A stretch of DNA of 64,000 nucleotides, taken from Virgisporangium aurantiacum (GTDB taxonomy: Bacteria > Actinomycetota > Actinomycetes > Mycobacteriales > Micromonosporaceae). Below, one piece after another: positions 15,067-23,475 of the stretch (its first letter is position 1; every line of letters starts with the position of its first letter). Location of the stretch: positions 310,001 to 374,000 of the forward strand of contig NZ_BOPG01000012.1 of assembly GCF_016863635.1 (NCBI RefSeq). Direction: 5' to 3'. The notes below the pieces were generated by a model. It was given only the letters and a program-made list of their open reading frames with translations. It did no database searches and was not told the DNA's origin. The position numbers and the translations under genes were made by a program.

Positions 15067-15726
15067 CTAGACCGCGGCGCCGTAAAGCTTCAACTGATCG
15101 TCTTCGCTCTCCGGCCCGCGGAGGAGATTCAGCGAGAAGGCACCCAGCCGGATCGCCGAGAACGGCAGCTCCACCGACGCCAGGGCGCCGCGCAGGAAGG
15201 TCAGAATCAGACACTCCAGCAGCGATTCCAACTTTTCCGGAGTGACGTCGACCAGTTCGACCCGCTGCAGGTCGAAGGCGATGGAACCGCTACCGAGCCC
15301 GACGGAGCGGACGACGATGCGACCGACCGCCGCGGCCTCCAATCCGACGCTGATGCTGGTTCCCGCGGGCTGTTGGTCGTTGCCACCTTGGCGGGAACGG
15401 CACAACAGGGTGAGGGTCACCGCGGTGCGGAGCGAGATCTGCCCGGGCCCGAGGGTGAGCGGTGGCGGCAGCGCCGCCGACTGGGGAGCGATGTCGGATT
15501 GTGGAATGTCGAACTGCACCGCGTATTCGATGCCGCCGGGTACTCCGGGGAAGGCGATGACCGGCACGGTGGTCCACGCGGAGGCGGATACGGGATTGTT
15601 CGTCACGGCGGGGGATGTGCGATAGTTCAGCAGCCGGGGGCGTGCGGTGAAGATTGCCCTCAGCATGTCATTGAGGCCGGTTTCATTCAGTCCGGCAAAT
15701 ACATTTTCAGCTTCGGTCAGGCTCAT
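15067..15726 (-). CDS. Unrecognised beta-rich protein (219 aa)
   Basis: First gene of the three-gene unknown operon. I do not recognise it. The N-terminal 30 residues look helical (SLTEAENVFAGLNETGL). The rest alternates strand-like segments: YAVQFDIPQSDI, ISLRTAVTLTLLCR, TSISVGLEAAAVGRIVV. It ends in a helix-strand pattern (LESLLECLILTFLRG, LPFSAIRLGAFSLNLL). There is no signal peptide or membrane segment. The second of two adjacent ATGs (15726) is preferred because GAGGGG is 6-8 nt upstream; the other is 15729. The sequence is less GC-rich than its neighbours around 15601-15720, consistent with transfer. Confidence 0.6.
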   Translation of the reverse strand: MSLTEAENVFAGLNETGLNDMLRAIFTARPRLLNYRTSPAVTNNPVSASAWTTVPVIAFPGVPGGIEYAVQFDIPQSDIAPQSAALPPPLTLGPGQISLRTAVTLTLLCRSRQGGNDQQPAGTSISVGLEAAAVGRIVVRSVGLGSGSIAFDLQRVELVDVTPEKLESLLECLILTFLRGALASVELPFSAIRLGAFSLNLLRGPESEDDQLKLYGAAV

Positions 15727-15762
15727 CATGACCCCTCAGCTGGAGGCGGCGCGGGCAGCAAG

Positions 15763-15777
15763 GCCATCGCCGATGGC
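15763..15777. promoter_or_regulatory. Dyad upstream of the unknown three-gene operon
   Basis: GCCATCG-C-CGATGGC, 7-bp perfect arms, 37 nt upstream of the first start. It could be an operator. The rest of 15730-15849 shows no gene. Confidence 0.35.
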
Positions 15778-15849
15778 GGCCGCTGAAACGGCGGCGATCG
15801 AATAGCTAGGTCGCGACTCCACCATCCTTCAACCGGCCGTTCGTGACCG

Positions 15850-16779
15850 TCAAGTCTCCGTACGTAGCGACACGATGTCGGATCGAGGACGCGCGGGCAG
15901 GCCCTCGGTGTCGCCGGCCACGGCGACGACCCCGGCGGCGATCCGCGCGCCCAGCCGGGCGGATTCTTCGGGACGCGCACCGCGCAGTCGCCCAGCCAGA
16001 TACGCGCCCGCGAACGCGTCGCCGGCACCCACCGGGTCGACGACCTCGACCGGCACCGCTGGGATGTGCACGTCGCCGGGCAGGAAACAGCCGTCCGCGC
16101 CGGCCTTCAGGACGGTCTCGCCCACGCCGGCCCGGGCCGCCGCCGCGAACACGGCGGCCGGGTCGGTGACGCCGAACACCGGGCCGGCCTCGTCGAGCCC
16201 GAGTAGCAGGAAGTCGGCGTACGGAAGAAGTTCGCGCACCGTCGCCGCCTGCTCGTCGACGTCGCCCAGGGCGGGGCGCAGGTTGGGGTCGAGCGCCAGC
16301 CGCGCACCGGCCGGGCGCGCGCCGGTGGCGAGCGCGACGACGGCCCGCCGCGGGCCCGGGCCGAGGGCGGCGGTGATACCGGAGACGGCCACCACCGACG
16401 GCCGGGCGGCGAGCACCCGGTGAGCGTCCACTGTGTCCAGTGCGGACGCGGCCGACCCGGCCCGGTAGTAGTGGACGCGGCGCCGGCCGTCGGGCAGCGC
16501 CTCGCGGAGGAACAGCCCGGTGGGGCGGGCCGGGTCCGCCACGATGAGATCCGTGACCACGCCGAGGTTCTCCGCCGCGGCGCGGACCCGGCGGCCGAGC
16601 GGGTCGGCGCCGACCCGGGTGCAGAACGCCGCCGAGAGCCCGAGCCGCGCGACGGTCGCGCACAGCGTCAACTCCGCGCCGGCGACGCTCATCGTCACGG
16701 TGCCGGCGGTGTCCAACGGTTCCCCCGGCGAGGGCTGGAAGAGCACCATCGCCTCGCCGAAACCCACCACGTCGATCAT
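15850..16779 (-). CDS. PfkB-family sugar kinase, probably 2-keto-3-deoxygluconate kinase (309 aa)
   Basis: Ribokinase/PfkB fold. It begins MIDVVGFGEAMVLF and has the second family signature VEVVDPVGAGDAFAGAYLAG, holding the catalytic Asp and anion hole. ALDPNLRPALG is the DxNxR motif seen in KDG kinases. It should phosphorylate KDG to KDPG, matching the KDPG-type aldolase on the divergent arm. The ATG at 16779 is chosen because it forms an ATGA overlap with the SDR stop; an ATG 9 nt earlier is possible. It is the last gene of the dehydratase-aldolase-SDR-kinase operon. Confidence 0.85.
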   Translation of the reverse strand: MIDVVGFGEAMVLFQPSPGEPLDTAGTVTMSVAGAELTLCATVARLGLSAAFCTRVGADPLGRRVRAAAENLGVVTDLIVADPARPTGLFLREALPDGRRRVHYYRAGSAASALDTVDAHRVLAARPSVVAVSGITAALGPGPRRAVVALATGARPAGARLALDPNLRPALGDVDEQAATVRELLPYADFLLLGLDEAGPVFGVTDPAAVFAAAARAGVGETVLKAGADGCFLPGDVHIPAVPVEVVDPVGAGDAFAGAYLAGRLRGARPEESARLGARIAAGVVAVAGDTEGLPARPRSDIVSLRTET

Positions 16780-17474
16780 GGCAACCATCGTGCCCGGAGG
16801 TCGTCGCGGAGGAACGCGGCCGGCGACGCGATCGACAGCCCGCCGTCGACCGGCAGGACCGTGCCGGTGACGAAGCCGGCGCCGGCCAGGAAGTGCACCG
16901 CCGCCGCCACCTCCTCCGGGCGTCCCGTGCGTCCGAGCGGATACCCGGCCGCGGCGCCCTCGACCGGGTCGCCGATCATCCCGGGCGCGACCGCGTTGAC
17001 GCGCACCCCGCGCGGACCGTACTCCAGCGCCAGTTGGCGCATCAGGCCCTCCAACCCGGCCTTGGCCGCCGCGTACGCGGGGACGCCCGGCGCGGCGAGG
17101 AACGCGTTCACCGAGCTGACGGCGACGATCGCTCCCCCGTCCCGCATTCTCGGCAACGCGGCCCGGCAGATCGCGAACGCCGTGCCCAGCGTGGCGTCGA
17201 GGGCGGTGCGCCACTGCTCGTCGGTGGTCGACGTGACCGGGCCGACCGGCATCGCGGCGGCGGCGAGCACGACGACGTCGACGGACTCCATCGACCCGAC
17301 AGCGGCGGCCGCGCCGACGGCCGTGGAGCAGTCCAGGACGAGGGTGTCCACAAAGGAGCTGTCCACAAAGGACTCCAGCGCGACGCCGACCACCCGGTCG
17401 CCGGAGGCGGCGAACGCCGCACCGATCGCGCGGCCGATCGGCGAACTCGCGCCGACGACGAGGACGCCCCGCAT
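16776..17474 (-). CDS. Short-chain dehydrogenase/reductase (232 aa)
   Basis: Classical SDR: the cofactor loop is VLVVGASSPIGRAIG, the catalytic Ser is in AIVAVSSVNAF, YxxxK is in PAYAAAKAGLEG, and the C-terminal pattern VNAVAPGMIGDP and PVDGGLS is typical. In this operon it may oxidise or reduce a hexuronate or keto-deoxy sugar acid (inference). TGATG links it to the upstream aldolase; a GTG 3 nt earlier would give a GTGA overlap instead. A 15-nt in-frame tandem duplication (17345-17372) encodes a repeated SFVDS/SFVDT. Confidence 0.87.
   Translation of the reverse strand: MRGVLVVGASSPIGRAIGAAFAASGDRVVGVALESFVDSSFVDTLVLDCSTAVGAAAAVGSMESVDVVVLAAAAMPVGPVTSTTDEQWRTALDATLGTAFAICRAALPRMRDGGAIVAVSSVNAFLAAPGVPAYAAAKAGLEGLMRQLALEYGPRGVRVNAVAPGMIGDPVEGAAAGYPLGRTGRPEEVAAAVHFLAGAGFVTGTVLPVDGGLSIASPAAFLRDDLRARWLP
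17345..17372. repeat. 15-nt in-frame tandem duplication in the SDR gene
   Basis: TGTCCACAAAGGA occurs at 17345-17357 and 17360-17372 with a 15-nt period, adding five codons to a surface-loop region of the SDR. Confidence 0.7.
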
Positions 17475-18367
17475 CACAGGCCCAGGTCGGCGAGGATGTC
17501 GCCCAACGCGGCGAGCGTACCGGGGTCGGCGTCACTTGCGGGGGGACGCACGACCGCCGACCCGATGATCCCGCGGCGCACCAGCACGTGCTTGTGGATC
17601 GACCACGCGATGCCCGGCTGCAGCCCGAACCGCACCAGCGGCAGCAGCCGGTTGAACCCGGCGCGCGCCGCCGCCGGGTCGCCGGCGTGCCACGCGGCGA
17701 GCACCGGCGCGAGGAGGTCGACGAACTCGCACGCGGGCATCGTGCCGACCGCGCCGCGCGCATACTCCTCCAGCAGGAACAGGGCGTTCTGCCCGCCGAG
17801 GACGGCGAAGTCGCCCGCCACGGCGTCGACGACCGCGCCGACCTTCGGCGTGGTGGGCTGGGTCTCCACCTTGACCGAGTCCACACCGTCCAGTTTGGAC
17901 AGTTCGGCGATCAGCGGCACCGGCATGGTGACACCGGTCGACGCCGGCGCGTCCTGGACCATCACCGGTAGGCCGCCGCCGGCCGCGACCGCGCCGTAGA
18001 AGTCGACCACCTGTGCCGGTGACGGCTTCACCATGTGCGGCGGCACCACCATCACGACGCTCGCGCCGCCGTCGGCCGCCGCCCGGGCCTGCTCCACCGC
18101 GTCGCGGGTGCCGGTGGCGGCCACCCCGGCGACGAGCGGCAGGTGCGCCGGGATCGAGCCGGTGACCGTCCGCAGAATCTCGGCGCGTTCCCGGGCCGTC
18201 AGCGCGAAGCCTTCGCTGGCGAAGCCGAACACCGCGACACCGGCGACGCCGGACCCGACCTGGAACTCGACCAGCCGGGCGAGCGACGGGTGGTCGACGT
18301 CGCCGGCATCGGTGAACGGGGTGGCCAGCACCGGGATGAGGCCGCGGACGTCGGGCGATCGGGTCAT
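17474..18367 (-). CDS. DHDPS/N-acetylneuraminate lyase family aldolase (297 aa)
   Basis: Class I aldolase TIM-barrel of the DapA/NanA family. It opens RGLIPVLATPFTDAGDVD and has FGFASEGFALTARERAEIL (the substrate-carboxylate GTTGE-like region, here FASEG). The Schiff-base lysine is probably in DSVKVETQP. The family tyrosine of YNxP is absent: the equivalent stretch is VMVQDAPAST. That suggests altered proton handling and a specificity other than dihydrodipicolinate synthesis. In this sugar-acid operon a 2-keto-3-deoxy-acid aldolase or dehydratase role is likely. Its start shares TGATG with the dehydratase stop. Confidence 0.8.
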   Translation of the reverse strand: MTRSPDVRGLIPVLATPFTDAGDVDHPSLARLVEFQVGSGVAGVAVFGFASEGFALTARERAEILRTVTGSIPAHLPLVAGVAATGTRDAVEQARAAADGGASVVMVVPPHMVKPSPAQVVDFYGAVAAGGGLPVMVQDAPASTGVTMPVPLIAELSKLDGVDSVKVETQPTTPKVGAVVDAVAGDFAVLGGQNALFLLEEYARGAVGTMPACEFVDLLAPVLAAWHAGDPAAARAGFNRLLPLVRFGLQPGIAWSIHKHVLVRRGIIGSAVVRPPASDADPGTLAALGDILADLGL

Positions 18368-19512
18368 CAGCTGTTCTCCAGGAGGGGGGCGAGGTCGACC
18401 TCGATGCCGAGGCCGGGAGTGTCGGGGAGGTCGAAGGCGACGGGTCCGCCGGTGAGCGGTGTGGTGAGGATGCGGTTGGCCACCGCCATTGTGGACGGTT
18501 GGAACTCGAACGCGGGCAGGTCGGCGACGGCGGCCGCGACGTGCAGGCCGGCGGCGACCGAGATGCCGAGCCCGACCGAGTGGTGCGGTGCGACCGGCAC
18601 GTGGAACGCCGACGCCAGGTCGGCGATCGCCATCGCCTCGGTGATGCCGGTACGGGCGACGTCGGGCTGGCAGATGTCGACGGCGCGCGCGGCGAGCCAG
18701 GCCCGGAACTCGTACCGGTTCCGGAGCGCCTCACCGACCGCGACCGGCGTCGCCAACGTCCGGGCGAGTTCGCGGTGCCCGTCGACGTCCTCGGGGACCA
18801 GGGGCGCCTCGAGGAACCAGGCGCGGCGCTCGTCGAGGCCGCGGCCGAGGCGCACCGCGTCGGCGAGGCCGTAGGCCCAGTGCGCGTCGACGGCGATCCT
18901 CAGGTCCGGATGCACGGACCGGACCGCGTCGACGGTGGCGAGGTCGGCGTCGACGCCGTTGCCGAGGTGCAGCTTGATCGCGCGGACGCCTCTCGACGCC
19001 CACTCCCGCGCGAGCGCGGAACGCTCCTCGTCGGTGGATCGCGGGAGACCGGAGACGTACGTGGGGATCCGGTCCCGGTACGCGCCGCCCAGCAGCGCGT
19101 GCACCGGGGCTCCGAGCGCGCGCCCCGCCACGTCCCACAACGCGGTGTCGACGGCCGCGAGCGCGTCGGCCTGGTGACCGACGAGGTGGCCGCGTTCCCG
19201 CATCAGCCCGCTGAGCATCGTCCACAGTGGCCGGACGCGGCGCGGGTCGGCGCCGATCAGCGTCGGCGCCAGCAGCCGGTCGACGATCGCCTTCGCCACC
19301 TCGGGCGCCACCGGCGCGAGCGCCTCGCCCCAGCCGGCCAGCCCGCCGTCGGTGGTGATCCGGACCAGCATCGTCTCGAACCGGTCGGAGTAGAGGCTGC
19401 GCCACGGCGGCCGCACGTAGTAGTCGCCGCTGCCGTCACCCGGGCGCGGGCCCAGATACGTCTCGGGTGGGTCGATCTTCACCACCCACGTCTCGACAGA
19501 CTCGATCTTCAC
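18367..19512 (-). CDS. Enolase-superfamily sugar-acid dehydratase, mandelate racemase subgroup (381 aa)
   Basis: MR/MLE-type enzyme that abstracts the proton alpha to a carboxylate, usually a sugar-acid dehydratase. Metal ligands are the Asp in RIAVDAHWAYG, the Glu in WFLEAPLVP and the Glu in VAVGEALRN. The second-strand base is in RAIKLHLGNG (K-x-H), and the other base is the His of VPVAPHHSVGLG. It is not of the ManD type seen at 29934-31142. The GTG at 19512 begins VKIESVETWVV, the normal strand 1; the frame extends left only through the regulatory region. GGGAG lies 6 nt upstream. The substrate is not readable. Confidence 0.85.
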   Translation of the reverse strand: MKIESVETWVVKIDPPETYLGPRPGDGSGDYYVRPPWRSLYSDRFETMLVRITTDGGLAGWGEALAPVAPEVAKAIVDRLLAPTLIGADPRRVRPLWTMLSGLMRERGHLVGHQADALAAVDTALWDVAGRALGAPVHALLGGAYRDRIPTYVSGLPRSTDEERSALAREWASRGVRAIKLHLGNGVDADLATVDAVRSVHPDLRIAVDAHWAYGLADAVRLGRGLDERRAWFLEAPLVPEDVDGHRELARTLATPVAVGEALRNRYEFRAWLAARAVDICQPDVARTGITEAMAIADLASAFHVPVAPHHSVGLGISVAAGLHVAAAVADLPAFEFQPSTMAVANRILTTPLTGGPVAFDLPDTPGLGIEVDLAPLLENS

Positions 19513-19539
19513 ACCAGGCTCCCGCCTTCCGGTTGACCA

Positions 19540-19576
19540 CTTGCAACATACGGGATAACGTCCCGTCCTACGCAAG
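19540..19576. promoter_or_regulatory. Double dyad between divergent dehydratase operon and IclR operon
   Basis: CTTGC-5-ACGGGA-5-TCCCGT-5-GCAAG: two nested perfect inverted repeats share one centre at 19558, all three spacers being 5 bases. It is 27 nt from the dehydratase start and 22 nt from the IclR start, a natural operator for the IclR protein. IclR proteins often bind as dimers of dimers, which would fit the nested arms. Confidence 0.75.
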
Positions 19577-19598
19577 ACATGTTCCAGGAAGGCGTGAG

Positions 19599-20396
19599 AT
19601 GGCAGCCGAAGTGGCAAGCAGCAACCAGAGTGTCGACCGGGCGCTGTCGGTGCTGAAGGTCTTCACCGGTGGCCGCGCCGAGCTGCGCGTCTCCGACGTG
19701 GCGAAGGCGACCGGCCTCGGCCTGTCGACCGCGTCCCGGCTGCTGGCCACGCTGGAGGCGGCCGGCTTCGTCGACCGCGACCCGGTCAGCGGGCTCTACC
19801 GGCTCGGCCTCGACACGGTGTCGCTCGGCGGCGCGGTGCTCAACGCGCACCCGGTGCACCGCGAGGCCCGCCAGGTCGCCCAGAACCTCGCCGCCGAGCT
19901 CGGGCTCGGCGCGAACGTCGCGGTCCGCCGTGGCGGCCGGCTGTTCTACCTGCTCAACTTCGAGGGACGCCAGAGCCCGCGGTCGTTCGTGCTGGCCGGG
20001 CAGCACAACCCCCTGCACGCCACGGGTCTGGGCAAGTCCCTCCTCAGTGGACTGTCCGCCGCCGAGCGGCGCGACCTGCTGCCCGCCGACGCGCTCGCCG
20101 CCTACACGCCGCACACGATCACCACGCACGAGCGGCTCGACACCGAGATCGCCGCCGCCACCGCCCGCGGCTACGCCGCCGAGATCGAGGAGCTGGCGCT
20201 GGGCCGCGCCTGCGTCGCGGCCCCGATCCGCGACGGGTCGGGCGCGGTGGTCGCGGCGCTGTCGGTGTCCGGGCCGCTGTCGGTCATCGACCTGGGGACG
20301 CGGGAACCGGCGCTCGCGAACGCCGTCATCGAGGCGGCCGACTCCATCAGCGTCGGCCTCGGGTACGTCGGTCCGGTTCTGGAAGTGGCACTGTGA
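19599..20396 (+). CDS. IclR-family transcriptional regulator (265 aa)
   Basis: The N-terminal winged helix (SSNQSVDRALSVLKVF, VSDVAKATGLGLSTASRLLA, TLEAAGFVDRDP) is followed by an IclR effector domain, with GLGANVAVRRGGRLFYLL, LHATGLGKSLLSGL and CVAAPIRDGSGAVVAALSVSG. Such proteins sense small organic acids. It probably controls both arms of the locus through the 19540-19576 dyad. The ATG at 19599 has AGGAAGG upstream; the longer frame crosses the operator. Its stop overlaps the first permease start (GTGA), so regulator and transporter are translationally coupled. Confidence 0.92.
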   Translation: MAAEVASSNQSVDRALSVLKVFTGGRAELRVSDVAKATGLGLSTASRLLATLEAAGFVDRDPVSGLYRLGLDTVSLGGAVLNAHPVHREARQVAQNLAAELGLGANVAVRRGGRLFYLLNFEGRQSPRSFVLAGQHNPLHATGLGKSLLSGLSAAERRDLLPADALAAYTPHTITTHERLDTEIAAATARGYAAEIEELALGRACVAAPIRDGSGAVVAALSVSGPLSVIDLGTREPALANAVIEAADSISVGLGYVGPVLEVAL

Positions 20397-21271
20397 GGCG
20401 CGGGCTCTCCGACAAGACGTTCGGGTTCCTGCTGACGCTGCCCGCGCTGGCGCTGTTCGGCGGCGTCATCCTGTACCCGCTGATCGGCGCGCTCACCACG
20501 AGCGTGTTCGAGCAGAGCCTCGTGCTGCCCGGGCGGGCGTTCGTGGGGCTCGACAACTTCGTCGCCGTGCTCGACGACAACTTCTGGCCGGTGCTGCGCA
20601 CCACGCTCGTCTTCACGTTCGCGGCCACACTCGCGCCGGTCGTCATCGGGTTCGCGCTGGCGCTCGCGTTGAACAGCCGGATCCGCGGGCGCGCCGTGCT
20701 GCGCGGCGTGTTCCTGATCCCGTGGGTGATCCCGGGTGTCGTGGTCTCGTTCGTCTGGCTGTGGATCTTCAACGCCAACTACGGGTTGCTCAACGGCGTG
20801 CTGACCGGACTGCACCTCATCGACGAACCCGTGACGTGGCTCGGCCAACCGGGCACCGCGATGGCGGCGATCGTCGTCGCCAAGACGTGGGCCAGCTTCC
20901 CCTGGATCATGGTGATGCTGCTCGCCGGTCTGCAAACGGTTCCCGCGACGCTCACCGAGGCCGCCTCGCTCGACGGCGCCGGCGCGGTCCGCCGGTTCTG
21001 GCACGTGACCCTGCCGCACATGCGCGGGATCTTCGGCATCGTGGTGCTGCTGGAGGTCATCTGGAACCTGCAGCACTTCGACACCATCTACGTGCTCACC
21101 GGCGGCGGACCGGCCGGGTCGACGACCACGTTCGCGGTGGCCGTCTACGACACCGCGTTCCGGGCGTTCGACCTCGGCAAGGCGAGCGCGCTCGGCGCCC
21201 TGTGGCTCGTGCTGATCCTCGCGCTGACGGTCGTCTGGGTGCGCGTCACCGAACGGGGTGAGCGCGCGTGA
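20393..21271 (+). CDS. Sugar ABC transporter permease, MalF type (292 aa)
   Basis: Integral membrane subunit with about six predicted helices (GFLLTLPALALFGGVILYPL first). The EAA loop that contacts the ATPase is LTEAASLDGAGAVRRFWHVTLP, read here in two parts: LTEAASLDGAGA and RRFWHVTLP. It pairs with the next gene to form the channel of a CUT1-type importer. No ATPase gene is adjacent, so a shared MsiK-like ATPase elsewhere is probable, as known in actinomycetes. GTGA overlaps occur on both sides. Confidence 0.9.
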   Translation: MRRGLSDKTFGFLLTLPALALFGGVILYPLIGALTTSVFEQSLVLPGRAFVGLDNFVAVLDDNFWPVLRTTLVFTFAATLAPVVIGFALALALNSRIRGRAVLRGVFLIPWVIPGVVVSFVWLWIFNANYGLLNGVLTGLHLIDEPVTWLGQPGTAMAAIVVAKTWASFPWIMVMLLAGLQTVPATLTEAASLDGAGAVRRFWHVTLPHMRGIFGIVVLLEVIWNLQHFDTIYVLTGGGPAGSTTTFAVAVYDTAFRAFDLGKASALGALWLVLILALTVVWVRVTERGERA

Positions 21272-22155
21272 CGATCACCGCGACCCGCACCGCTCCCCCG
21301 GCCGCGCCTTCCGCGAAGGAACGCCGCGCGCCGCGCCGGCGCGCGCCGTGGGGCGCGGCCGCCACGATCGCGATCATCGGCGTGTTCACGTTCGCGCCGG
21401 TGTACTGGGTGGCGGTCACCGCGCTCACGCCGACGAACGAGGTGTTCCGGTTCCCGCCGCGCTGGTTCCCCGCGCACGTCACGTTCGACCACTTCCGCAG
21501 CCTCTGGGAGAACCCGCAACTGTTGCGGTACCTGGGAAACAGCCTCATCGTCTCGACGCTCACCGCGGTGCTGACCGTCATCGTCTCCGCGTACACGGCC
21601 TACTCGTTCGCGAAGTTCCGCTACCGGGGCCGGCGTTCGCTGATGTACCTCGTGCTCGCCTCGCAGATGTTCCCGCAGGCGCTGCTGCTCATCACGCTGT
21701 ACCTGGTGTTCAGCCAGTTCGGGCTGCTGAACACGTACCTCGCGCTGATCCTGTCGTTCACCACGTTCACGTTGCCGCTGTGCGTCTGGATGCTCAAGGG
21801 CTTCTTCGACACCATCCCCGACGAGCTCATCGAAGCGGCCAAAGTGGACGGTGCCGGCCAGGGCGCGATCATCCACCGCATCCTGCTGCCGGTGTCGCTG
21901 CCCGGCCTCGTCGCCACCGCGCTGTTCGCGTTCATCCGCGCGTGGAACGACTTCATCTTCGCCCTCACCCTCGCCGGCACCGAGAAGCAGACCCTGCCGC
22001 CCGGTCTGGTGAACACGTTCACCGGCGAGGCCGAGACGGCCTGGCCCTCGCTCATGGCCGCATCGCTCGTCGTGTCCCTGCCCGTCGTCATCGGATTCGC
22101 CGTCCTTCAGCGCTACCTCGTGTCCGGCCTCACCGCCGGCGCGGTGAAGGGCTGA
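21268..22155 (+). CDS. Sugar ABC transporter permease, MalG type (295 aa)
   Basis: Second CUT1 permease. It has a basic cytoplasmic N-terminus, about six membrane helices and the EAA loop DELIEAAKVDGAGQGAIIHR followed by ILLPVSLPG. The C-terminus GLTAGAVKG is typical of MalG-type subunits. The start is a GTG overlapping the stop of the preceding permease; the binding-protein gene follows after 24 nt. Confidence 0.9.
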   Translation: MTITATRTAPPAAPSAKERRAPRRRAPWGAAATIAIIGVFTFAPVYWVAVTALTPTNEVFRFPPRWFPAHVTFDHFRSLWENPQLLRYLGNSLIVSTLTAVLTVIVSAYTAYSFAKFRYRGRRSLMYLVLASQMFPQALLLITLYLVFSQFGLLNTYLALILSFTTFTLPLCVWMLKGFFDTIPDELIEAAKVDGAGQGAIIHRILLPVSLPGLVATALFAFIRAWNDFIFALTLAGTEKQTLPPGLVNTFTGEAETAWPSLMAASLVVSLPVVIGFAVLQRYLVSGLTAGAVKG

Positions 22156-22179
22156 ACACCCCCTCCTCTGGAGTGCACC

Positions 22180-23475
22180 ATGTCTGTCACCCGCCGCAGC
22201 CTGCTCGGCCTCCTGGCCGCCACACCGATTCTTGCCGCCTGCGCTCCTTCAGGTGGCTCGTCAGACTCCGGTTCGAAAAGTGGACTGTCCGACGACGGGG
22301 TCAAGGAGTTCCCGCTGACGTCGTGGTCGGCCAACGAGGCCGTCACCAAGGAACCGCTGGCGACCATCATCACGAAGTACACCGGCGCGAACGCCGGCAC
22401 GTCGATCTCGTCGCCGTCGTACCCGTACAACGACTACCTGAACCAGCTGCTGTTGCAGGTGCGCGGCGGCGAACTGCGCGGTGCCGTGCAACTCGACGTC
22501 GCCTGGCTCGCCACACTCGCCGCCACCGGCAAGCTCGCCGACATCGCCAGCGTCACCGAGGGGGTCGACTACACCGAGGCGTCGCTGGAACTGGGCAAGG
22601 TCAACGGCAAGCAGTACGCGGTGCCGTGGACGCAGGCCGGCATCGGGCTCATCGCGAACTCCGAACTGCTGCAGCGGGCCGGCGTCACGTCGATGCCGAA
22701 GACCATCGACGAGTTCGAGGCGGCGCTGCGCGCGGTGAAGGGCCTCGGCGGCGGGCCAAATAGCGGGATCGTGCCGTGGGCCGCGATGACCAAGGTGGAC
22801 CAGCTCAAGGACGTGCTCCCGTGGATGTGGGTGTTCGGCTCGCCCATCGTCGACAACGGGAAGATCGTGATCGGTGACGACGCCAGCGTCGCCGCGATCA
22901 CGTGGTACAAGAAGCTCTACGACGAGAAGCTCATCGCACCGGACATCAACCGGTTCGACGCCCGCGCGCTGATGTCGCAGGGCCGGACGGCGTTCTACGA
23001 GGACGCGATCGGTGGCAAGGCGACCGTGCTCAAGTCGTCGCCGGATCCGGCCCTCGGCTCGAAGCTGAAGCCGTTCGCCCGTCCCGTACGGAAGTCCGGC
23101 GACAAGCCGCGGCACCTCGCGTGGGGTCACGTCGTGGCGGTCATCGACGGACCGGCCGCGTACGCGGCGGCCCAGTTCGCGAAGACCATCACCGCCGACC
23201 CCGCCTACACCACCGACTGGTTCGCCAAGACCGGGCTGCCGCCGACCACGAAGAAGGGCCTGGCCGACCAGAAGGTGCAGACCGACACGTTCACCGTCGA
23301 CTTCACCCGCGAGATCGCCGCGAACGCCAGCGCCAGCCCGTTCTGGGGCTACCCGTCGTTCTCGCAGATGGAGAAGGTGCTCGCCGAACAGGTGCAGGCG
23401 ATCCTCATCGGCAAGGCGACACCGGCGGCCGGGTTGGCCGAGGCGCAGAAGCAGATGACGGCGCTGGCCAAGTGA
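22180..23475 (+). CDS. Sugar ABC transporter substrate-binding lipoprotein (431 aa)
   Basis: Exported lipoprotein. SVTRRSLLGLLAATPILAAC carries a twin-arginine-like start and the lipobox LAAC, with the cysteine as the lipidated residue, followed by a Ser/Gly tether. The rest fits family-1 solute-binding proteins (YPYNDYLNQLL, VNGKQYAVPWTQAGIGLIAN, MSQGRTAFYED). It captures the oligosaccharide or sugar acid for the two permeases upstream. Ligand identity is not visible; context suggests a product of the BNR-4/GH16 enzymes encoded downstream. The stop overlaps the aldolase GTG. Confidence 0.92.
   Translation: MSVTRRSLLGLLAATPILAACAPSGGSSDSGSKSGLSDDGVKEFPLTSWSANEAVTKEPLATIITKYTGANAGTSISSPSYPYNDYLNQLLLQVRGGELRGAVQLDVAWLATLAATGKLADIASVTEGVDYTEASLELGKVNGKQYAVPWTQAGIGLIANSELLQRAGVTSMPKTIDEFEAALRAVKGLGGGPNSGIVPWAAMTKVDQLKDVLPWMWVFGSPIVDNGKIVIGDDASVAAITWYKKLYDEKLIAPDINRFDARALMSQGRTAFYEDAIGGKATVLKSSPDPALGSKLKPFARPVRKSGDKPRHLAWGHVVAVIDGPAAYAAAQFAKTITADPAYTTDWFAKTGLPPTTKKGLADQKVQTDTFTVDFTREIAANASASPFWGYPSFSQMEKVLAEQVQAILIGKATPAAGLAEAQKQMTALAK

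Noticed and set aside
17345..17372. Two TGTCCACA sequences resembling actinobacterial DnaA boxes
   Set aside because: They lie in the SDR coding sequence as an in-frame 15-nt duplication, with no origin features or replication genes nearby.
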